Positions 1 to 8,759 of a stretch of DNA of 64,000 nucleotides are shown in pieces (within the stretch, counting starts at the first letter, position 1; every line of letters starts with the position of its first letter). This DNA is from Thalassovita taeanensis (GTDB lineage Bacteria; Pseudomonadota; Alphaproteobacteria; Rhodobacterales; Rhodobacteraceae). The position numbers were made by a program, and so were the translations under genes. The notes beneath the pieces are model-generated. The model made no database searches and was not told the origin of the DNA. It worked only from the letters and a program-made list of their open reading frames with translations. Where the stretch lies: assembly GCF_900110775.1 (NCBI RefSeq), contig NZ_FOEP01000013.1:1-64000 (forward strand). The letters run 5' to 3'.

Positions 1-197
1 AACTCCTTACGCTGAACCCGTCCATAGAACGCTTGGGCCGCATTGAAATCCAAAGCGCAGTCTGAGACCAGTATGGCTTCCGCCCGCATCCAGTTTAGAG
101 TGGATGGGAGTGCAAAAACCGCGTCTGGAATCTCGTCCGGTGTCTCGGTCAGTGTCCCGTGGGTGCGCATGCGGGTGTATAGTGATGTCATTGGCAT
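1..197 (-). CDS. Partial protein of unknown function, C-terminus beyond the left edge
   Basis: Reading leftwards from an ATG at 197 (or a second ATG at 191) gives an open frame of about 65 codons that runs off the window without a stop. Its composition looks like real protein: it begins MPMTSLYTRMRTHG and has a plausible helical stretch around SDCALDFNAAQAFYG. An AAGGGA sequence lies just before the start, better spaced for the second ATG. The overlapping reading in another frame (78 codons, up to 243) is Arg/His/Asp-rich and looks non-coding. No family is recognised. The gene is divergent from the Fic operon, so 198-353 is probably a shared promoter region. Confidence 0.5.
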   Translation of the reverse strand, partial: MPMTSLYTRMRTHGTLTETPDEIPDAVFALPSTLNWMRAEAILVSDCALDFNAAQAFYGRVQRKE

Positions 198-238
198 TCC
201 CTTCGGAGTAACTCTTTTCACAAAATTCCTGTTTTAGA

Positions 239-269
239 AACATTTTTCATGTGATAGGAACATTTTTCA
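239..269 (+). promoter_or_regulatory. Two direct repeats AACATTTTTCA, 20 bp apart, upstream of the Fic operon
   Basis: The 11-mer AACATTTTTCA occurs at 239-249 and again at 259-269, exactly 20 bp apart (about two helical turns). They sit in the divergent intergenic region before the Fic-OLD-UvrD operon. Spacing by whole helical turns is typical of tandem operator half-sites, so a regulator-binding or promoter role is inferred. Confidence 0.35.
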
Positions 270-353
270 GGGCAGATTGTCTTTGGTAACGGTATTCACA
301 TAGGAGGAACGAAAATCAGCGCTCAACCGCCAGAAGTTCAATTTTCAGGACCC

Positions 354-1859
354 GTGAACACAATTCACCAACGAAGACTACCAGAGAACGCCATTCCCGC
401 AGGCTATGGTGCGCTCATTGACGCTTATTCCCTCGCAGTCCCTGTCCCACACCAACTCTCGGTGATCGGAGACCGGCACCGCGTTGTCATTTCCGATGAA
501 TGGCGCATCATGACGCCACGCCATGAACCGCAGACTTCTCTACGGGGTCATCTGACATTCGCCCTAAAATATGAAGGGCTCGATCTCGCTATCCTCAAAC
601 GTTTGTTTGAGGCAATTGGCGATGAACCAATCATCGCGTGGGTCAAAGATGAACCCAATGGTAGCTATGCGCGGAGGACTTGGTTCCTCTATGAATGGCT
701 CCTCCAAACGCAGATTGGGCTGGAAGACGCAAGTGGCGGACGCTACGTCCAAGTGCTGGACGATCGTCTTCAATATGGGTCGGCCGAGTCAAACTCGTCA
801 CGGCATCGAGTAAAGAACAATCTGCCCGGGACACCAAACTTCTGTCCTCTGGTGTTTCGCACGCCGGAGCTTGAATCTTTCTGCGCAATGGACCTCGCGT
901 ACAGAGCCAAACAGATTGTCGACGAAGTGCCCCGCGATCTCTTAGCGCGTACAGCCGCATTTTTATTGCTGAAGGACTCTCGATCCAGTTACGCCATTGA
1001 AGGCGAACGCCCCCCCCAAGATCGCATTCAACGTTGGGGCCGCGCCATTGGCGAGGCAGGCCGACAGCCACTTGATCAAGAAGAACTGCTCCGTCTCCAA
1101 CAGATTGTGATTGGGGATGACCGCTTCATTAAATTGGGCTTCCGACAGGAAGGCGGCTTTGTCGGATCGCATGATCGCGAAAGCCAGATGCCCCTTCCTG
1201 ATCACATTAGCGCGAAGCATGAAGATCTGGACAACTTGATTGCCGGCATGGTCGCGTTTGACCGCACTAGCGCACAAACTCTAGATCCAGTGATTGCCTC
1301 AGCTGTGCTCGCGTTTGGTTTTGTCTACATTCATCCGTTTGAAGACGGGAACGGGCGTCTGCACCGATACATCTTCCATCATGTTTTGGCCGAGCGGGGG
1401 TTTAATCCGCCGGGTGTTGTATTCCCGATCTCGTCAGCAATCCTTGAACGAATTGATGACTACCGTGCTGTCCTCGAAACCTACTCAGCACGGCTTCTGC
1501 CTTTAATCGAATGGACACCAACTGAAAAATTCAATGTCGATGTTACAAATGAAACAGGTGATTTTTACCGCTTTTTTGATGCCACCCCACATGCTGCGTT
1601 TCTCTACAGCTGCGTCCAAAAAACGATCGAAGTTGACCTCCCCTATGAAACAGAATTTCTCCGTCGCTACGACCAGTTCCGCGCAGCAATAGACGACATG
1701 TTCGACATGCCCGGGCGCACCGTCGATCTTTTGTTCCGTTTTTTGCAGCAGAATGACGGCCAGCTCTCTTCGAGAGCACGTGGCAAGGAATTTGCAGCCC
1801 TGACAGATCACGAAGTCGAGCGGGTCGAAAACATTTATAGTAATTTCAATGCTTCCTGA
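354..1859 (+). CDS. Fic-domain AMPylase (class II-like, N-terminal inhibitory helix)
   Basis: A 501-aa Fic protein. Fic enzymes usually transfer AMP from ATP to a hydroxyl on a target protein. The catalytic motif HPFEDGNGRLHR is intact at about residues 327-338. The motif SYAIEG near residue 211 fits the (S/T)xxxE(G/N) inhibitory helix of class II Fic proteins, so the enzyme is probably self-inhibited until triggered. The start is unclear. GTG at 354 has only a poor ribosome site, whereas a strong AGGAGG at 302-307 sits 7 nt before an in-frame ATC at 315 with open frame between, so a non-canonical start adding 13 residues is possible. The stop is 8 nt before the OLD-type ATPase gene, so all three genes to 5928 look like one operon. 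The target is unknown. Confidence 0.85.
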   Translation: MNTIHQRRLPENAIPAGYGALIDAYSLAVPVPHQLSVIGDRHRVVISDEWRIMTPRHEPQTSLRGHLTFALKYEGLDLAILKRLFEAIGDEPIIAWVKDEPNGSYARRTWFLYEWLLQTQIGLEDASGGRYVQVLDDRLQYGSAESNSSRHRVKNNLPGTPNFCPLVFRTPELESFCAMDLAYRAKQIVDEVPRDLLARTAAFLLLKDSRSSYAIEGERPPQDRIQRWGRAIGEAGRQPLDQEELLRLQQIVIGDDRFIKLGFRQEGGFVGSHDRESQMPLPDHISAKHEDLDNLIAGMVAFDRTSAQTLDPVIASAVLAFGFVYIHPFEDGNGRLHRYIFHHVLAERGFNPPGVVFPISSAILERIDDYRAVLETYSARLLPLIEWTPTEKFNVDVTNETGDFYRFFDATPHAAFLYSCVQKTIEVDLPYETEFLRRYDQFRAAIDDMFDMPGRTVDLLFRFLQQNDGQLSSRARGKEFAALTDHEVERVENIYSNFNAS

Positions 1860-1867
1860 GGTCACCT

Positions 1868-3916
1868 ATGTATTTGTCAAAACTAACCATCAGCGGATTC
1901 CGACAATTTGGACAAGGCGACGCAGCTGCTGAATTGACCTTCCAGCCGGGGGTGACAGCGCTGATCGGCAAGAACGATAGCGGCAAAACAGCGATCATTG
2001 ATGCTGTTCGCTATGCATTGCTGAGCCGTGATCAAATGTATTTCAAGGTGCAACCGGAAGACTTTCACGTCGATGCGGCCGGCAGCAGTGTCGACGATAT
2101 CAGGATCACGTGCGTTTTATCGGATCTCGGAACCGGCGATCAGGCAACGTTTGCGGAACATCTTACTTACTTGGACGGGAAGGTTTCGCTGTTGGTGAGT
2201 CTTCATGCCAGACGTCTTGCCACAGAGGGCTCTGCACGCAGATGGGTGGAGGTTAATGTCCGGTCGGGATTGGATGGTGCGGGTCCTGCACTTGAGATGA
2301 CCGTTCGCGAATTGCTCGCCTCAGCATATCTGAAACCATTGCGGGATGCCGAGCGTGAACTCTCGTCCGGTCGCGGATCCCGACTGTCGCAAATCCTCTA
2401 CCACGTCGACGGAATCAAAGAGGGTACGTCGTTTGATCCCGAAAATCTGCCAGCAACACCGGCGGCAACAAGTGGTCTAAGCTTGCTCGGTCTTTCTGAA
2501 TACTTTGGCCACAATGTGAAATCTCACAAGGGTGTTGTGGATGCGCAAGGCGCCATCAATTCTGACTATTTGAAGTCGCTGCTTCTGGCCGATGACCAAA
2601 TGACCGGCAAGATCGATTTGACCGAAGGTGGAAGCGAAGACACTCGGCTTCGGCAAATCCTTGAGCGTTTGGAACTCGGCCTCATGGATGGTAGCGGTGC
2701 CCAACCACGAGGAAAGTTTGGTCTTGGGTCAAACAACATTCTCTACATGGCTTGCGAATTGCTACTTCTTGGACGTGAACCAGAAGGATTGCCATTGTTA
2801 TTGGTCGAAGAGCCTGAGGCGCACCTCCACCCTCAACGGCAACTTCGGCTTATGCAGTTTCTCAAAACCGCTGCTGAGGGAAAGGTGCTGGATGAAGAGG
2901 GTCGTAAGGTTCAGGTCATCTTATCTACGCACAGTCCTAACTTGGCCTCGGGTCTTCCTGTCGCCAGCACTATTCTTCTGGATGGAGAGACCGCTCATCC
3001 TCTCTCGCACGACCAAACCCGTCTTTCCGCAAATGACTATTCCTTTTTGGAGCGTTTTCTTGACGCAACAAAAGCAAATCTCTTTTTTGCAAATGGGGTT
3101 TTGATCGTTGAGGGTGATGGTGAAGCCTTGGTCTTGCCCGCAATCGCGCGAGCAATTGGTCTTGATCTCAGTGCGCATGGTGTATCGATCGTCAACGTAA
3201 AAGGCACGGGGCTTCGCCGTTTCAGCAAGATTTTTCAAAAGTCCGATGAGACCAAGACCTGGATATCAATCCCCGTGGCTTGCATCGCAGACATGGATGT
3301 GATGCCGGATGCTGCACCCGAGATCCTTGGTCTGGTCAACAACGATGATGATCAAAAGTGGAGCAATCCGAAGCGGCGGTGGAAAGCAAATAAAGACTTT
3401 GGGGCAGATGCCTCTGCCAATGAAGCAGGTTTGAAAGAACGTTTTGAAGATCTCTGCAAGGATGACGCACAAAACGTACGAACGTTCGTCAGCAGTCACT
3501 GGACCTTGGAATATGATCTTGCCCGCAATGGAATCGCCGCGATGGTTTATGACGCTGCAGCGTTAGCGGGCGCTCACGACAAAATATGCGATGGAACAAC
3601 CACTCAAGACAACGTTCTTGAAGGGGCAAAGGCGAGCTTTGCGGAGTTGCGCGACGCCTGTGGCGAGAACGATGAGCTCACGGCGATTAACATTTATCAA
3701 CTCTTCACTTCCAAAAAGGCATCCAAGGCAATCGCGGCACAATACTTGGCTGCCGCAATCGACATTGAGGCGGCGAGTGATGGATTTGACTCTGCAGCAT
3801 TTGAGGCATGTCTTCCGACCTATCTTGTAGATGCGATCAAACATGCCTGTGGCAAAGGATCGGCGCCAATCCTTGCTGATGAACCTCAGCCAGGTGCGGT
3901 TGCGGCTGAGCAATGA
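1868..3916 (+). CDS. OLD-family ATP-dependent endonuclease, GajA-like
   Basis: A 682-aa protein with an N-terminal ABC/AAA15-type ATPase and a C-terminal TOPRIM nuclease. The Walker A GKNDSGKT is at about residues 34-41. LLVEEPEAHLHP (about 316) supplies Walker B, and a switch-histidine segment STHSPN follows. The TOPRIM glutamate motif VEGDGE is near 414 and the acidic motif IADMD near 475. A gene for an OLD nuclease next to a UvrD helicase gene is the layout of class 2 OLD proteins and of the Gabija anti-phage system, where GajA nicks DNA when nucleotide pools fall. Its stop overlaps the helicase start (ATGA at 3913-3916), showing translational coupling. It is somewhat longer than the GajA lengths I recall. 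Confidence 0.85.
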   Translation: MYLSKLTISGFRQFGQGDAAAELTFQPGVTALIGKNDSGKTAIIDAVRYALLSRDQMYFKVQPEDFHVDAAGSSVDDIRITCVLSDLGTGDQATFAEHLTYLDGKVSLLVSLHARRLATEGSARRWVEVNVRSGLDGAGPALEMTVRELLASAYLKPLRDAERELSSGRGSRLSQILYHVDGIKEGTSFDPENLPATPAATSGLSLLGLSEYFGHNVKSHKGVVDAQGAINSDYLKSLLLADDQMTGKIDLTEGGSEDTRLRQILERLELGLMDGSGAQPRGKFGLGSNNILYMACELLLLGREPEGLPLLLVEEPEAHLHPQRQLRLMQFLKTAAEGKVLDEEGRKVQVILSTHSPNLASGLPVASTILLDGETAHPLSHDQTRLSANDYSFLERFLDATKANLFFANGVLIVEGDGEALVLPAIARAIGLDLSAHGVSIVNVKGTGLRRFSKIFQKSDETKTWISIPVACIADMDVMPDAAPEILGLVNNDDDQKWSNPKRRWKANKDFGADASANEAGLKERFEDLCKDDAQNVRTFVSSHWTLEYDLARNGIAAMVYDAAALAGAHDKICDGTTTQDNVLEGAKASFAELRDACGENDELTAINIYQLFTSKKASKAIAAQYLAAAIDIEAASDGFDSAAFEACLPTYLVDAIKHACGKGSAPILADEPQPGAVAAEQ

Positions 3917-5928
3917 CAGGTCATCCGACCATACCGGAAGTGACCGACGAGGACATTGCCTGGGTTGCCGACACGATGGGTCTGGACGACCTGGATGGGG
4001 ACCGGCGAGCCTTCCTGAAAAGAACTGGTACGTTCGATGTGTCGGCTTGCCCAGGTAGCGGAAAAACCACGCTGGTTGTGGCGAAACTCGCAATTTTAGC
4101 AAGGAAATGGCATCACCCCACGTCGGGCATATGCGTACTTTCACACACAAATGTCGCACGTGAAGAAATTCAGAACCGATTGGGTCACACACCCGTGGGG
4201 CACCGCCTGCTCCGCTATCCGCATTTCATCGATACGATCCATACTTTCGCCAACCGTTTTCTGGCTCTGCCGTATCTTCGTTCTAACGGCTTCCCGTCAC
4301 CGCTCGTCGATGATGACGTGGCAAAAGCGTTCCGTTGGAATGTGTTGCAGGGTCAAGAGCGTTGGAGATTTGAGGGCTGGCTGAAGAGACGACATAAAAG
4401 CATCGACGAAATTACCTTTCGCGATAGCAATCTGTCCGTGGCAATGACCTCTGGAGATTTTCCTACCGGAGCTCATACCGAAACATACAAAAAAGCTCAG
4501 CGCATTATTGTAGAGTCCGCTGCGGCGGGTCACTTCCGTTACGAAGAGATGTTCGTGTGGGCAGAGTGTGTTCTCGGGCAGTTTCCCGAGATAGCGGCAA
4601 GCTTGTCTCACCGTTTTCCGTTGGTTCTGATGGACGAAATGCAGGACACTTCGCAACGACAGGCTGCTCTTCTTGGGTCCATTTTCGACCGCACAAACGG
4701 ACCCTGTTTTGTACAAAGAGTGGGAGACCCAAATCAGGAGATATTCAAGAGCGGACAGGAGCAGAACACTGCCGATCCATTTCCTGATGTTGGCGAAGGT
4801 CGCACTATGTCGGTCGGAAGTAGCCGGCGGTTTGGTGCCCCCGTTGCCGACCTCGCAAATCCACTTGCCATTGTCCCGATCGACGGCGTTGGACTGCAGG
4901 GAGGTGGTCCGCAGCGCGCTGCGGAGTTCTCTGAACACAATCGCAACCTCATCATTATTTTCCCCGATAACAATACAGATGGTGTTCTAGACGTATTCGG
5001 AACGCATCTCCTCGAAACCTTTGACGATGAAACAATTGCGATTGGTGATTGCGTTGCGATTGGCGGGGTTCATCGACCAGCACCGGAGGCGATCGCCGCC
5101 GGGCATGCGAAGTTTCCAAGGTCTGTGGAACACTATTGGGGCGGGTATAGCCCCGAGGTATCAAAGTCGGACCTGCATCCCAAAACGCTTGTCGGTTACA
5201 TTCATCATGCCCAGATCATGATACGAATGTCCGGAGATACCGCCGGGGGGATCGCGCATTTCGCGACAGGCCTCAAGAGGCTCACTCGACAAATCGGCAA
5301 GCCAGAGAGAACGCTGGAACGAACGCGTAAGCACATGGCCATTCGAAGCGTGCTTGCGCCTATCCCTGACGCATTGGCGCGATATGATCAGTTCGCCCAA
5401 ACTTTCCTCATTGCGATGACGCCAGTGACTGAGGAAATATGGCAGGGCTACGCACAGCAATTTCGCGAGCTGGCCAGACAGCTATGCCAGGGCGACGTCG
5501 ATCTTGACGCAGGTGCCGGTTTTTTGGCTTGGGAGGACCCGCAAGCTGATCTGCCCGAACTAGAAAGTGCGCAAGCGAATATCGACAACATCGTCAAAGT
5601 GAGTTCCGGTGACCGGGAAGTGTCTATCCGCCTCGGCTCGATCCATCAGGCTAAGGGACAGACACACTTTGCGACTCTGCTGCTGAGTACTTATCTATAC
5701 GACCACTCATCAGAGAAAATCATTCGCTGGCTCACGGGAGAAAAATCGGGTGGAAACGGCGAAGTCGTTCGCAACCTCTCGCGATTGAAACAATCCTATG
5801 TCGCAATGACACGACCGACGCATCTTGTTGCGATGGCTCTGCGGAACTCAGCCATAGCGGCAGATAGAGCCAAGGCGCTAGAGCAGCTTCGAGCGCGAGG
5901 GTGGGAGATCCGGGACCTCTGCACTTGA
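3913..5928 (+). CDS. UvrD/PcrA-like superfamily 1 helicase, GajB-like
   Basis: A 671-aa SF1 helicase. Walker A is CPGSGKTT (about residues 46-53). LSHTNVAREEI is motif Ia-like and LMDEMQD (about 241) is motif II. RVGDPNQEIF is motif III. The C-terminal part has IHQAKGQTH (motif V-like) and YVAMTRPTH (motif VI). It overlaps the OLD nuclease gene by 4 nt. In Gabija, GajB is thought to sense or process DNA ends and to consume nucleotides, activating GajA. That role is inferred here from neighbourhood and domain order. The protein is larger than the GajB lengths I recall, with extra sequence in the 2A/2B region. Confidence 0.83.
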   Translation: MTGHPTIPEVTDEDIAWVADTMGLDDLDGDRRAFLKRTGTFDVSACPGSGKTTLVVAKLAILARKWHHPTSGICVLSHTNVAREEIQNRLGHTPVGHRLLRYPHFIDTIHTFANRFLALPYLRSNGFPSPLVDDDVAKAFRWNVLQGQERWRFEGWLKRRHKSIDEITFRDSNLSVAMTSGDFPTGAHTETYKKAQRIIVESAAAGHFRYEEMFVWAECVLGQFPEIAASLSHRFPLVLMDEMQDTSQRQAALLGSIFDRTNGPCFVQRVGDPNQEIFKSGQEQNTADPFPDVGEGRTMSVGSSRRFGAPVADLANPLAIVPIDGVGLQGGGPQRAAEFSEHNRNLIIIFPDNNTDGVLDVFGTHLLETFDDETIAIGDCVAIGGVHRPAPEAIAAGHAKFPRSVEHYWGGYSPEVSKSDLHPKTLVGYIHHAQIMIRMSGDTAGGIAHFATGLKRLTRQIGKPERTLERTRKHMAIRSVLAPIPDALARYDQFAQTFLIAMTPVTEEIWQGYAQQFRELARQLCQGDVDLDAGAGFLAWEDPQADLPELESAQANIDNIVKVSSGDREVSIRLGSIHQAKGQTHFATLLLSTYLYDHSSEKIIRWLTGEKSGGNGEVVRNLSRLKQSYVAMTRPTHLVAMALRNSAIAADRAKALEQLRARGWEIRDLCT

Positions 5929-6008
5929 GGTATTGTTCCAGTCCCATCGTTCAATGCGTTTTGCGCATCGCGTGAGCCAAATTCACAGAACCATTCTTGT
6001 ATTTTGAT

Positions 6009-6488
6009 CTAGTGTGTTTTCAGCCAGATCATTCCATCAAATGCCCCAAGCTTTGCCTTATCTTGGGTCTCGTAGACACGGCGGGCCTGGGTCGCGATTC
6101 CGTTGGCCAGATTGGTTATTGTTCCGCTCCACCCACCGGATCTAGCGAATACAACAATATGGAAGCCATCCGTCTTTAGATAGTCGTTTCCGTTTGTCGA
6201 CACTTTCCATTTGCGTTTCAGCCACCGCGCCCGTCGTTGCGCCAAGTTCTTGCTGTCAGATTCCCTCTTTGAAGCAGCTGCGTAGTTTTCTTCCATCCTA
6301 CCAGCACAGACGCAGCCACAATCCAGGATATTCGGATAGTCGGGGTGCTGCATTTGGTGGACATATCGGATCTCCTGATTTTCGCACATTTCACATTCCG
6401 CGGCGGGCTCGCCGAGATCTTCAAACCCGATACAGGTCCAGCCTTTCTGGGGAACACCTTGCTTTGACCATTTGCCTAATGACGACAT
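6009..6488 (-). CDS. Cys-rich protein of unknown function
   Basis: A 159-aa protein, third in the minus-strand WYL-WGR operon, 9 nt after the WGR gene. The N-terminal half has CEMC at about residues 33-36 and CGCVC near 57-61, a likely zinc-ribbon or treble-clef knuckle. The middle is Arg/Lys-rich (RRARWLKRKW), suggesting nucleic-acid contact, and the C-terminus is a predicted alpha/beta stretch. No family is recognised. Its operon partners suggest a role in sensing or handling DNA damage or foreign DNA. Confidence 0.65.
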   Translation of the reverse strand: MSSLGKWSKQGVPQKGWTCIGFEDLGEPAAECEMCENQEIRYVHQMQHPDYPNILDCGCVCAGRMEENYAAASKRESDSKNLAQRRARWLKRKWKVSTNGNDYLKTDGFHIVVFARSGGWSGTITNLANGIATQARRVYETQDKAKLGAFDGMIWLKTH

Positions 6489-6497
6489 GCGTTTTTC

Positions 6498-6743
6498 CTA
6501 AACCTCAGAGGACGTCAGCTTGAGCAGATAGCCTCTTGCTAGTTTTTGTTTGACCAGATCGGATTTGGCATATTCTGCTTCGGTTTTAGACGTGAACCAG
6601 TCATGCCGATGCCGCCCCCAAGTGCCGAAGCGACCCCACTGACGGTGAACACCGATATGTCCGAAAAGGTCCTTGGTCAGTTCCACGGAATAGAAGCGGT
6701 ACATGTTGACTGATGGATCAACGCGTCGCATGTCAAATTGCAT
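6498..6743 (-). CDS. WGR-domain protein
   Basis: An 81-aa protein that is essentially one WGR domain. It carries the characteristic core HRQWGRFGTWGR at about residues 33-44, preceded by FYSVEL, the usual first strand. WGR domains in PARP-like and bacterial proteins contact DNA ends or nucleic acid. The start overlaps the end of the WYL gene by 11 nt, so the two are probably co-translated. Confidence 0.8.
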   Translation of the reverse strand: MQFDMRRVDPSVNMYRFYSVELTKDLFGHIGVHRQWGRFGTWGRHRHDWFTSKTEAEYAKSDLVKQKLARGYLLKLTSSEV

Positions 6744-7551
6744 TGATTTCCTCCTCGCTCATCGGGACATAAGAGACGGAGACGCGTTCGAGCCGAGGCT
6801 CTTTCTGTTCAAGACCCCACCGACGCTCAGTGTAGAATTCGAGCGCTTTACGGGTTCTGGCTTCAAGCATATCTCCGTTGAACCCAAATTCAATGCGCAC
6901 CACACGTTGCTGCGCCTCGGTCAACCTTGAATGCGGTTTAAGCTTCAGAATAGCCCAGGTGAACCAATCATAGTCTCGGGGCACCGCATCGGCTGGCTTG
7001 GTTTTCGAGAAAGAATGATCAGGGTCGATGCGAGCAGGATGGAAGTCACGGAAACCCTCCCGTTCAAAGCACCAGGCTCGCACGTGAAGCCTAACCCCAT
7101 CAGAGGCGAACCGAACAGGTGCAATCCAGCGTGTCATCGGCTCCGGGTCTCGCATCGATTGGTAAACGATCTGCGTTGCCTCATTTGCTCGGAATGCGCG
7201 GAACAGCGGACGTAGGACACGCAGGTTCTGAGTGCGTTGCAAATCGGGCAATCTATCGAATGCAGGTAGTGGTGCGCTGGAAAGAAGCTGCTCCAACTCG
7301 ATCGAAGAGGCTTTACCGGTCAGCTGTTCAAAGCTCGCGTCCGCGAGGTATCTGCGCGCCGACGCATCATAGTGCAGTGCGTCTTTTGGCGCTTCTGCGA
7401 GGTAAGTACGAAAATCGAGCGCGGCTTGCGCATTCGAAATTCCAAACTGTTTAATCAATGAGGCACGGGTCGCCGCGCCCTCCCAGAAAAACAACCTGTC
7501 TAGGTATTCCAAGCGTGCGCGCTGAGCGTGTTTGAGGTCTTTGAAGGTCAT
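6733..7551 (-). CDS. WYL-domain transcriptional regulator
   Basis: A 272-aa protein with an N-terminal winged helix-turn-helix (RASLIKQFGISNAQAALDFR, about residues 28-47) and a C-terminal WYL-type ligand domain (ARFRANEATQIVYQ-like strand, then WIAPVRF and LHVRAWCFE). WYL regulators often control phage-defence loci in response to nucleic acid or nucleotide ligands (BrxR/CapW type). It is transcribed divergently from sbcD with a 71-bp gap and is first in an operon with WGR and Cys-rich genes. It probably controls itself and the sbcDC operon (inference). Confidence 0.8.
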   Translation of the reverse strand: MTFKDLKHAQRARLEYLDRLFFWEGAATRASLIKQFGISNAQAALDFRTYLAEAPKDALHYDASARRYLADASFEQLTGKASSIELEQLLSSAPLPAFDRLPDLQRTQNLRVLRPLFRAFRANEATQIVYQSMRDPEPMTRWIAPVRFASDGVRLHVRAWCFEREGFRDFHPARIDPDHSFSKTKPADAVPRDYDWFTWAILKLKPHSRLTEAQQRVVRIEFGFNGDMLEARTRKALEFYTERRWGLEQKEPRLERVSVSYVPMSEEEINAI

Positions 7552-7594
7552 GGTTGGAAGCTAGCTTGACTCCCACCAATTGTCCATATACTTT

Positions 7595-7621
7595 TTACAC
7601 GTATAAAATTTAATGGTGTAA
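7595..7621. promoter_or_regulatory. Inverted repeat in the WYL/sbcD divergent promoter
   Basis: TTACAC at 7595-7600 and GTGTAA at 7616-7621 form an inverted repeat ending 1 nt before the sbcD ATG. The AT-rich TATAAAAT between them could be a -10 box. No clear Shine-Dalgarno sequence precedes sbcD. The position suits an operator for the divergent WYL regulator. This is inference. Confidence 0.35.
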
Positions 7622-7622
7622 T

Positions 7623-8759
7623 ATGAAAATCCTTCATACGGCAGATCTGCACTTGGGGCGGCAATTCATGGGGTTGAGCCTAGAGGAGGATCACGAGGTC
7701 ATCCTGGGTCAGATCCTTGAGGCGCTTATGGTCGAACGGGCCGATGTTCTTGTGATCGCAGGAGACGTTTTTGACCGTGCCTCGCCGCCCAATTCATCAA
7801 TCCGGCAGTTCAACCGCTTCCTCAAGCGTTTATCTGAGGAGACCGATGCCGCCGTGGTGATGATCTCTGGCAACCACGATTCCGGCGATCGAATCGAGGC
7901 AATGTCGGTCTTCTCCACTGCATCACGGGTACTTGTTCGCGGGATTGCCGACGCGGTCGAAACTCCACTTGTGCTGCGCGATGAACATGGCGAGATCGCT
8001 TTTTCCGCGCTGCCCTTTTCCTATGAATATGCTGCTCGAGAGGTGTTCGGGGATGAGGGCATCAGTGCGCCAGCAGATGTTATCGCAGCTCAGATCTCTG
8101 CAGCGAAGGATCAAGTTCCAGAAGGCGCGCGTTGGGTTGTAGTTGCTCATGCCTTCGTGGCGGGTGGTGCGGTCGGCGAGGCCGAACGTGCGTTGACGCG
8201 GGTCGGCGGCATCGAAACCGTGCCCTCTGATGTCTTCGAGGGTGCGGATTATGTTGCACTTGGGCACTTGCACAAGCCGCAGGAAGTAGGCGCACGCCAT
8301 ATTCGATATTCCGGCGCCCCGCTTGCATTCGGATTCGACGAGGCTGAAAGCGAGAAATCCATGACTGTCGTCGATCTGAAAGCCGACCGTGTCGATATCC
8401 ACACCGTTCCGTTCCGTCCAATCCGGCAAGTGCACTCGCTCACTGGTGCATTCGCAGAGCTTCTGGCAGGAACGCCATCTGAAGACTTCATCCAAGCCAT
8501 CCTAACGGATGAGGTTCCTCTCATTGATCCGATGAAGCGATTGCGCGCGATCTATCCCAATGCCTGTCATCTGGCCTACGCCCGACAGGAGCGCGCGCCG
8601 GAGACCAAGGCTCTTGGCACCGGGCGGACTGCAACTACGCCAATCGAAATGGTCGGCGAGTTCATTAAGGTTGTGCGCGGCCGAGAAACGGATGCTAACG
8701 AAACCGCGATCGTAGCGGACAAGCTCCATGACGCGGCCTCCGGGGAGGAGCAGACATGA
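7623..8759 (+). CDS. sbcD: SbcD/Mre11-type nuclease subunit
   Basis: A 378-aa metallophosphoesterase of the SbcD family, the nuclease partner of SbcC, which cleaves DNA hairpins and ends. The metal-binding motifs are all present: TADLHLG (residues 6-12), VIAGDVFD, ISGNHDSGD, VVAHAF and ALGHLHKP. The length is typical. The ATG at 7623 has little ribosome site. The stop overlaps the sbcC start (ATGA at 8756-8759). Its location beside a WYL regulator in a defence island on a plasmid suggests an accessory copy rather than the housekeeping one. Confidence 0.93.
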   Translation: MKILHTADLHLGRQFMGLSLEEDHEVILGQILEALMVERADVLVIAGDVFDRASPPNSSIRQFNRFLKRLSEETDAAVVMISGNHDSGDRIEAMSVFSTASRVLVRGIADAVETPLVLRDEHGEIAFSALPFSYEYAAREVFGDEGISAPADVIAAQISAAKDQVPEGARWVVVAHAFVAGGAVGEAERALTRVGGIETVPSDVFEGADYVALGHLHKPQEVGARHIRYSGAPLAFGFDEAESEKSMTVVDLKADRVDIHTVPFRPIRQVHSLTGAFAELLAGTPSEDFIQAILTDEVPLIDPMKRLRAIYPNACHLAYARQERAPETKALGTGRTATTPIEMVGEFIKVVRGRETDANETAIVADKLHDAASGEEQT

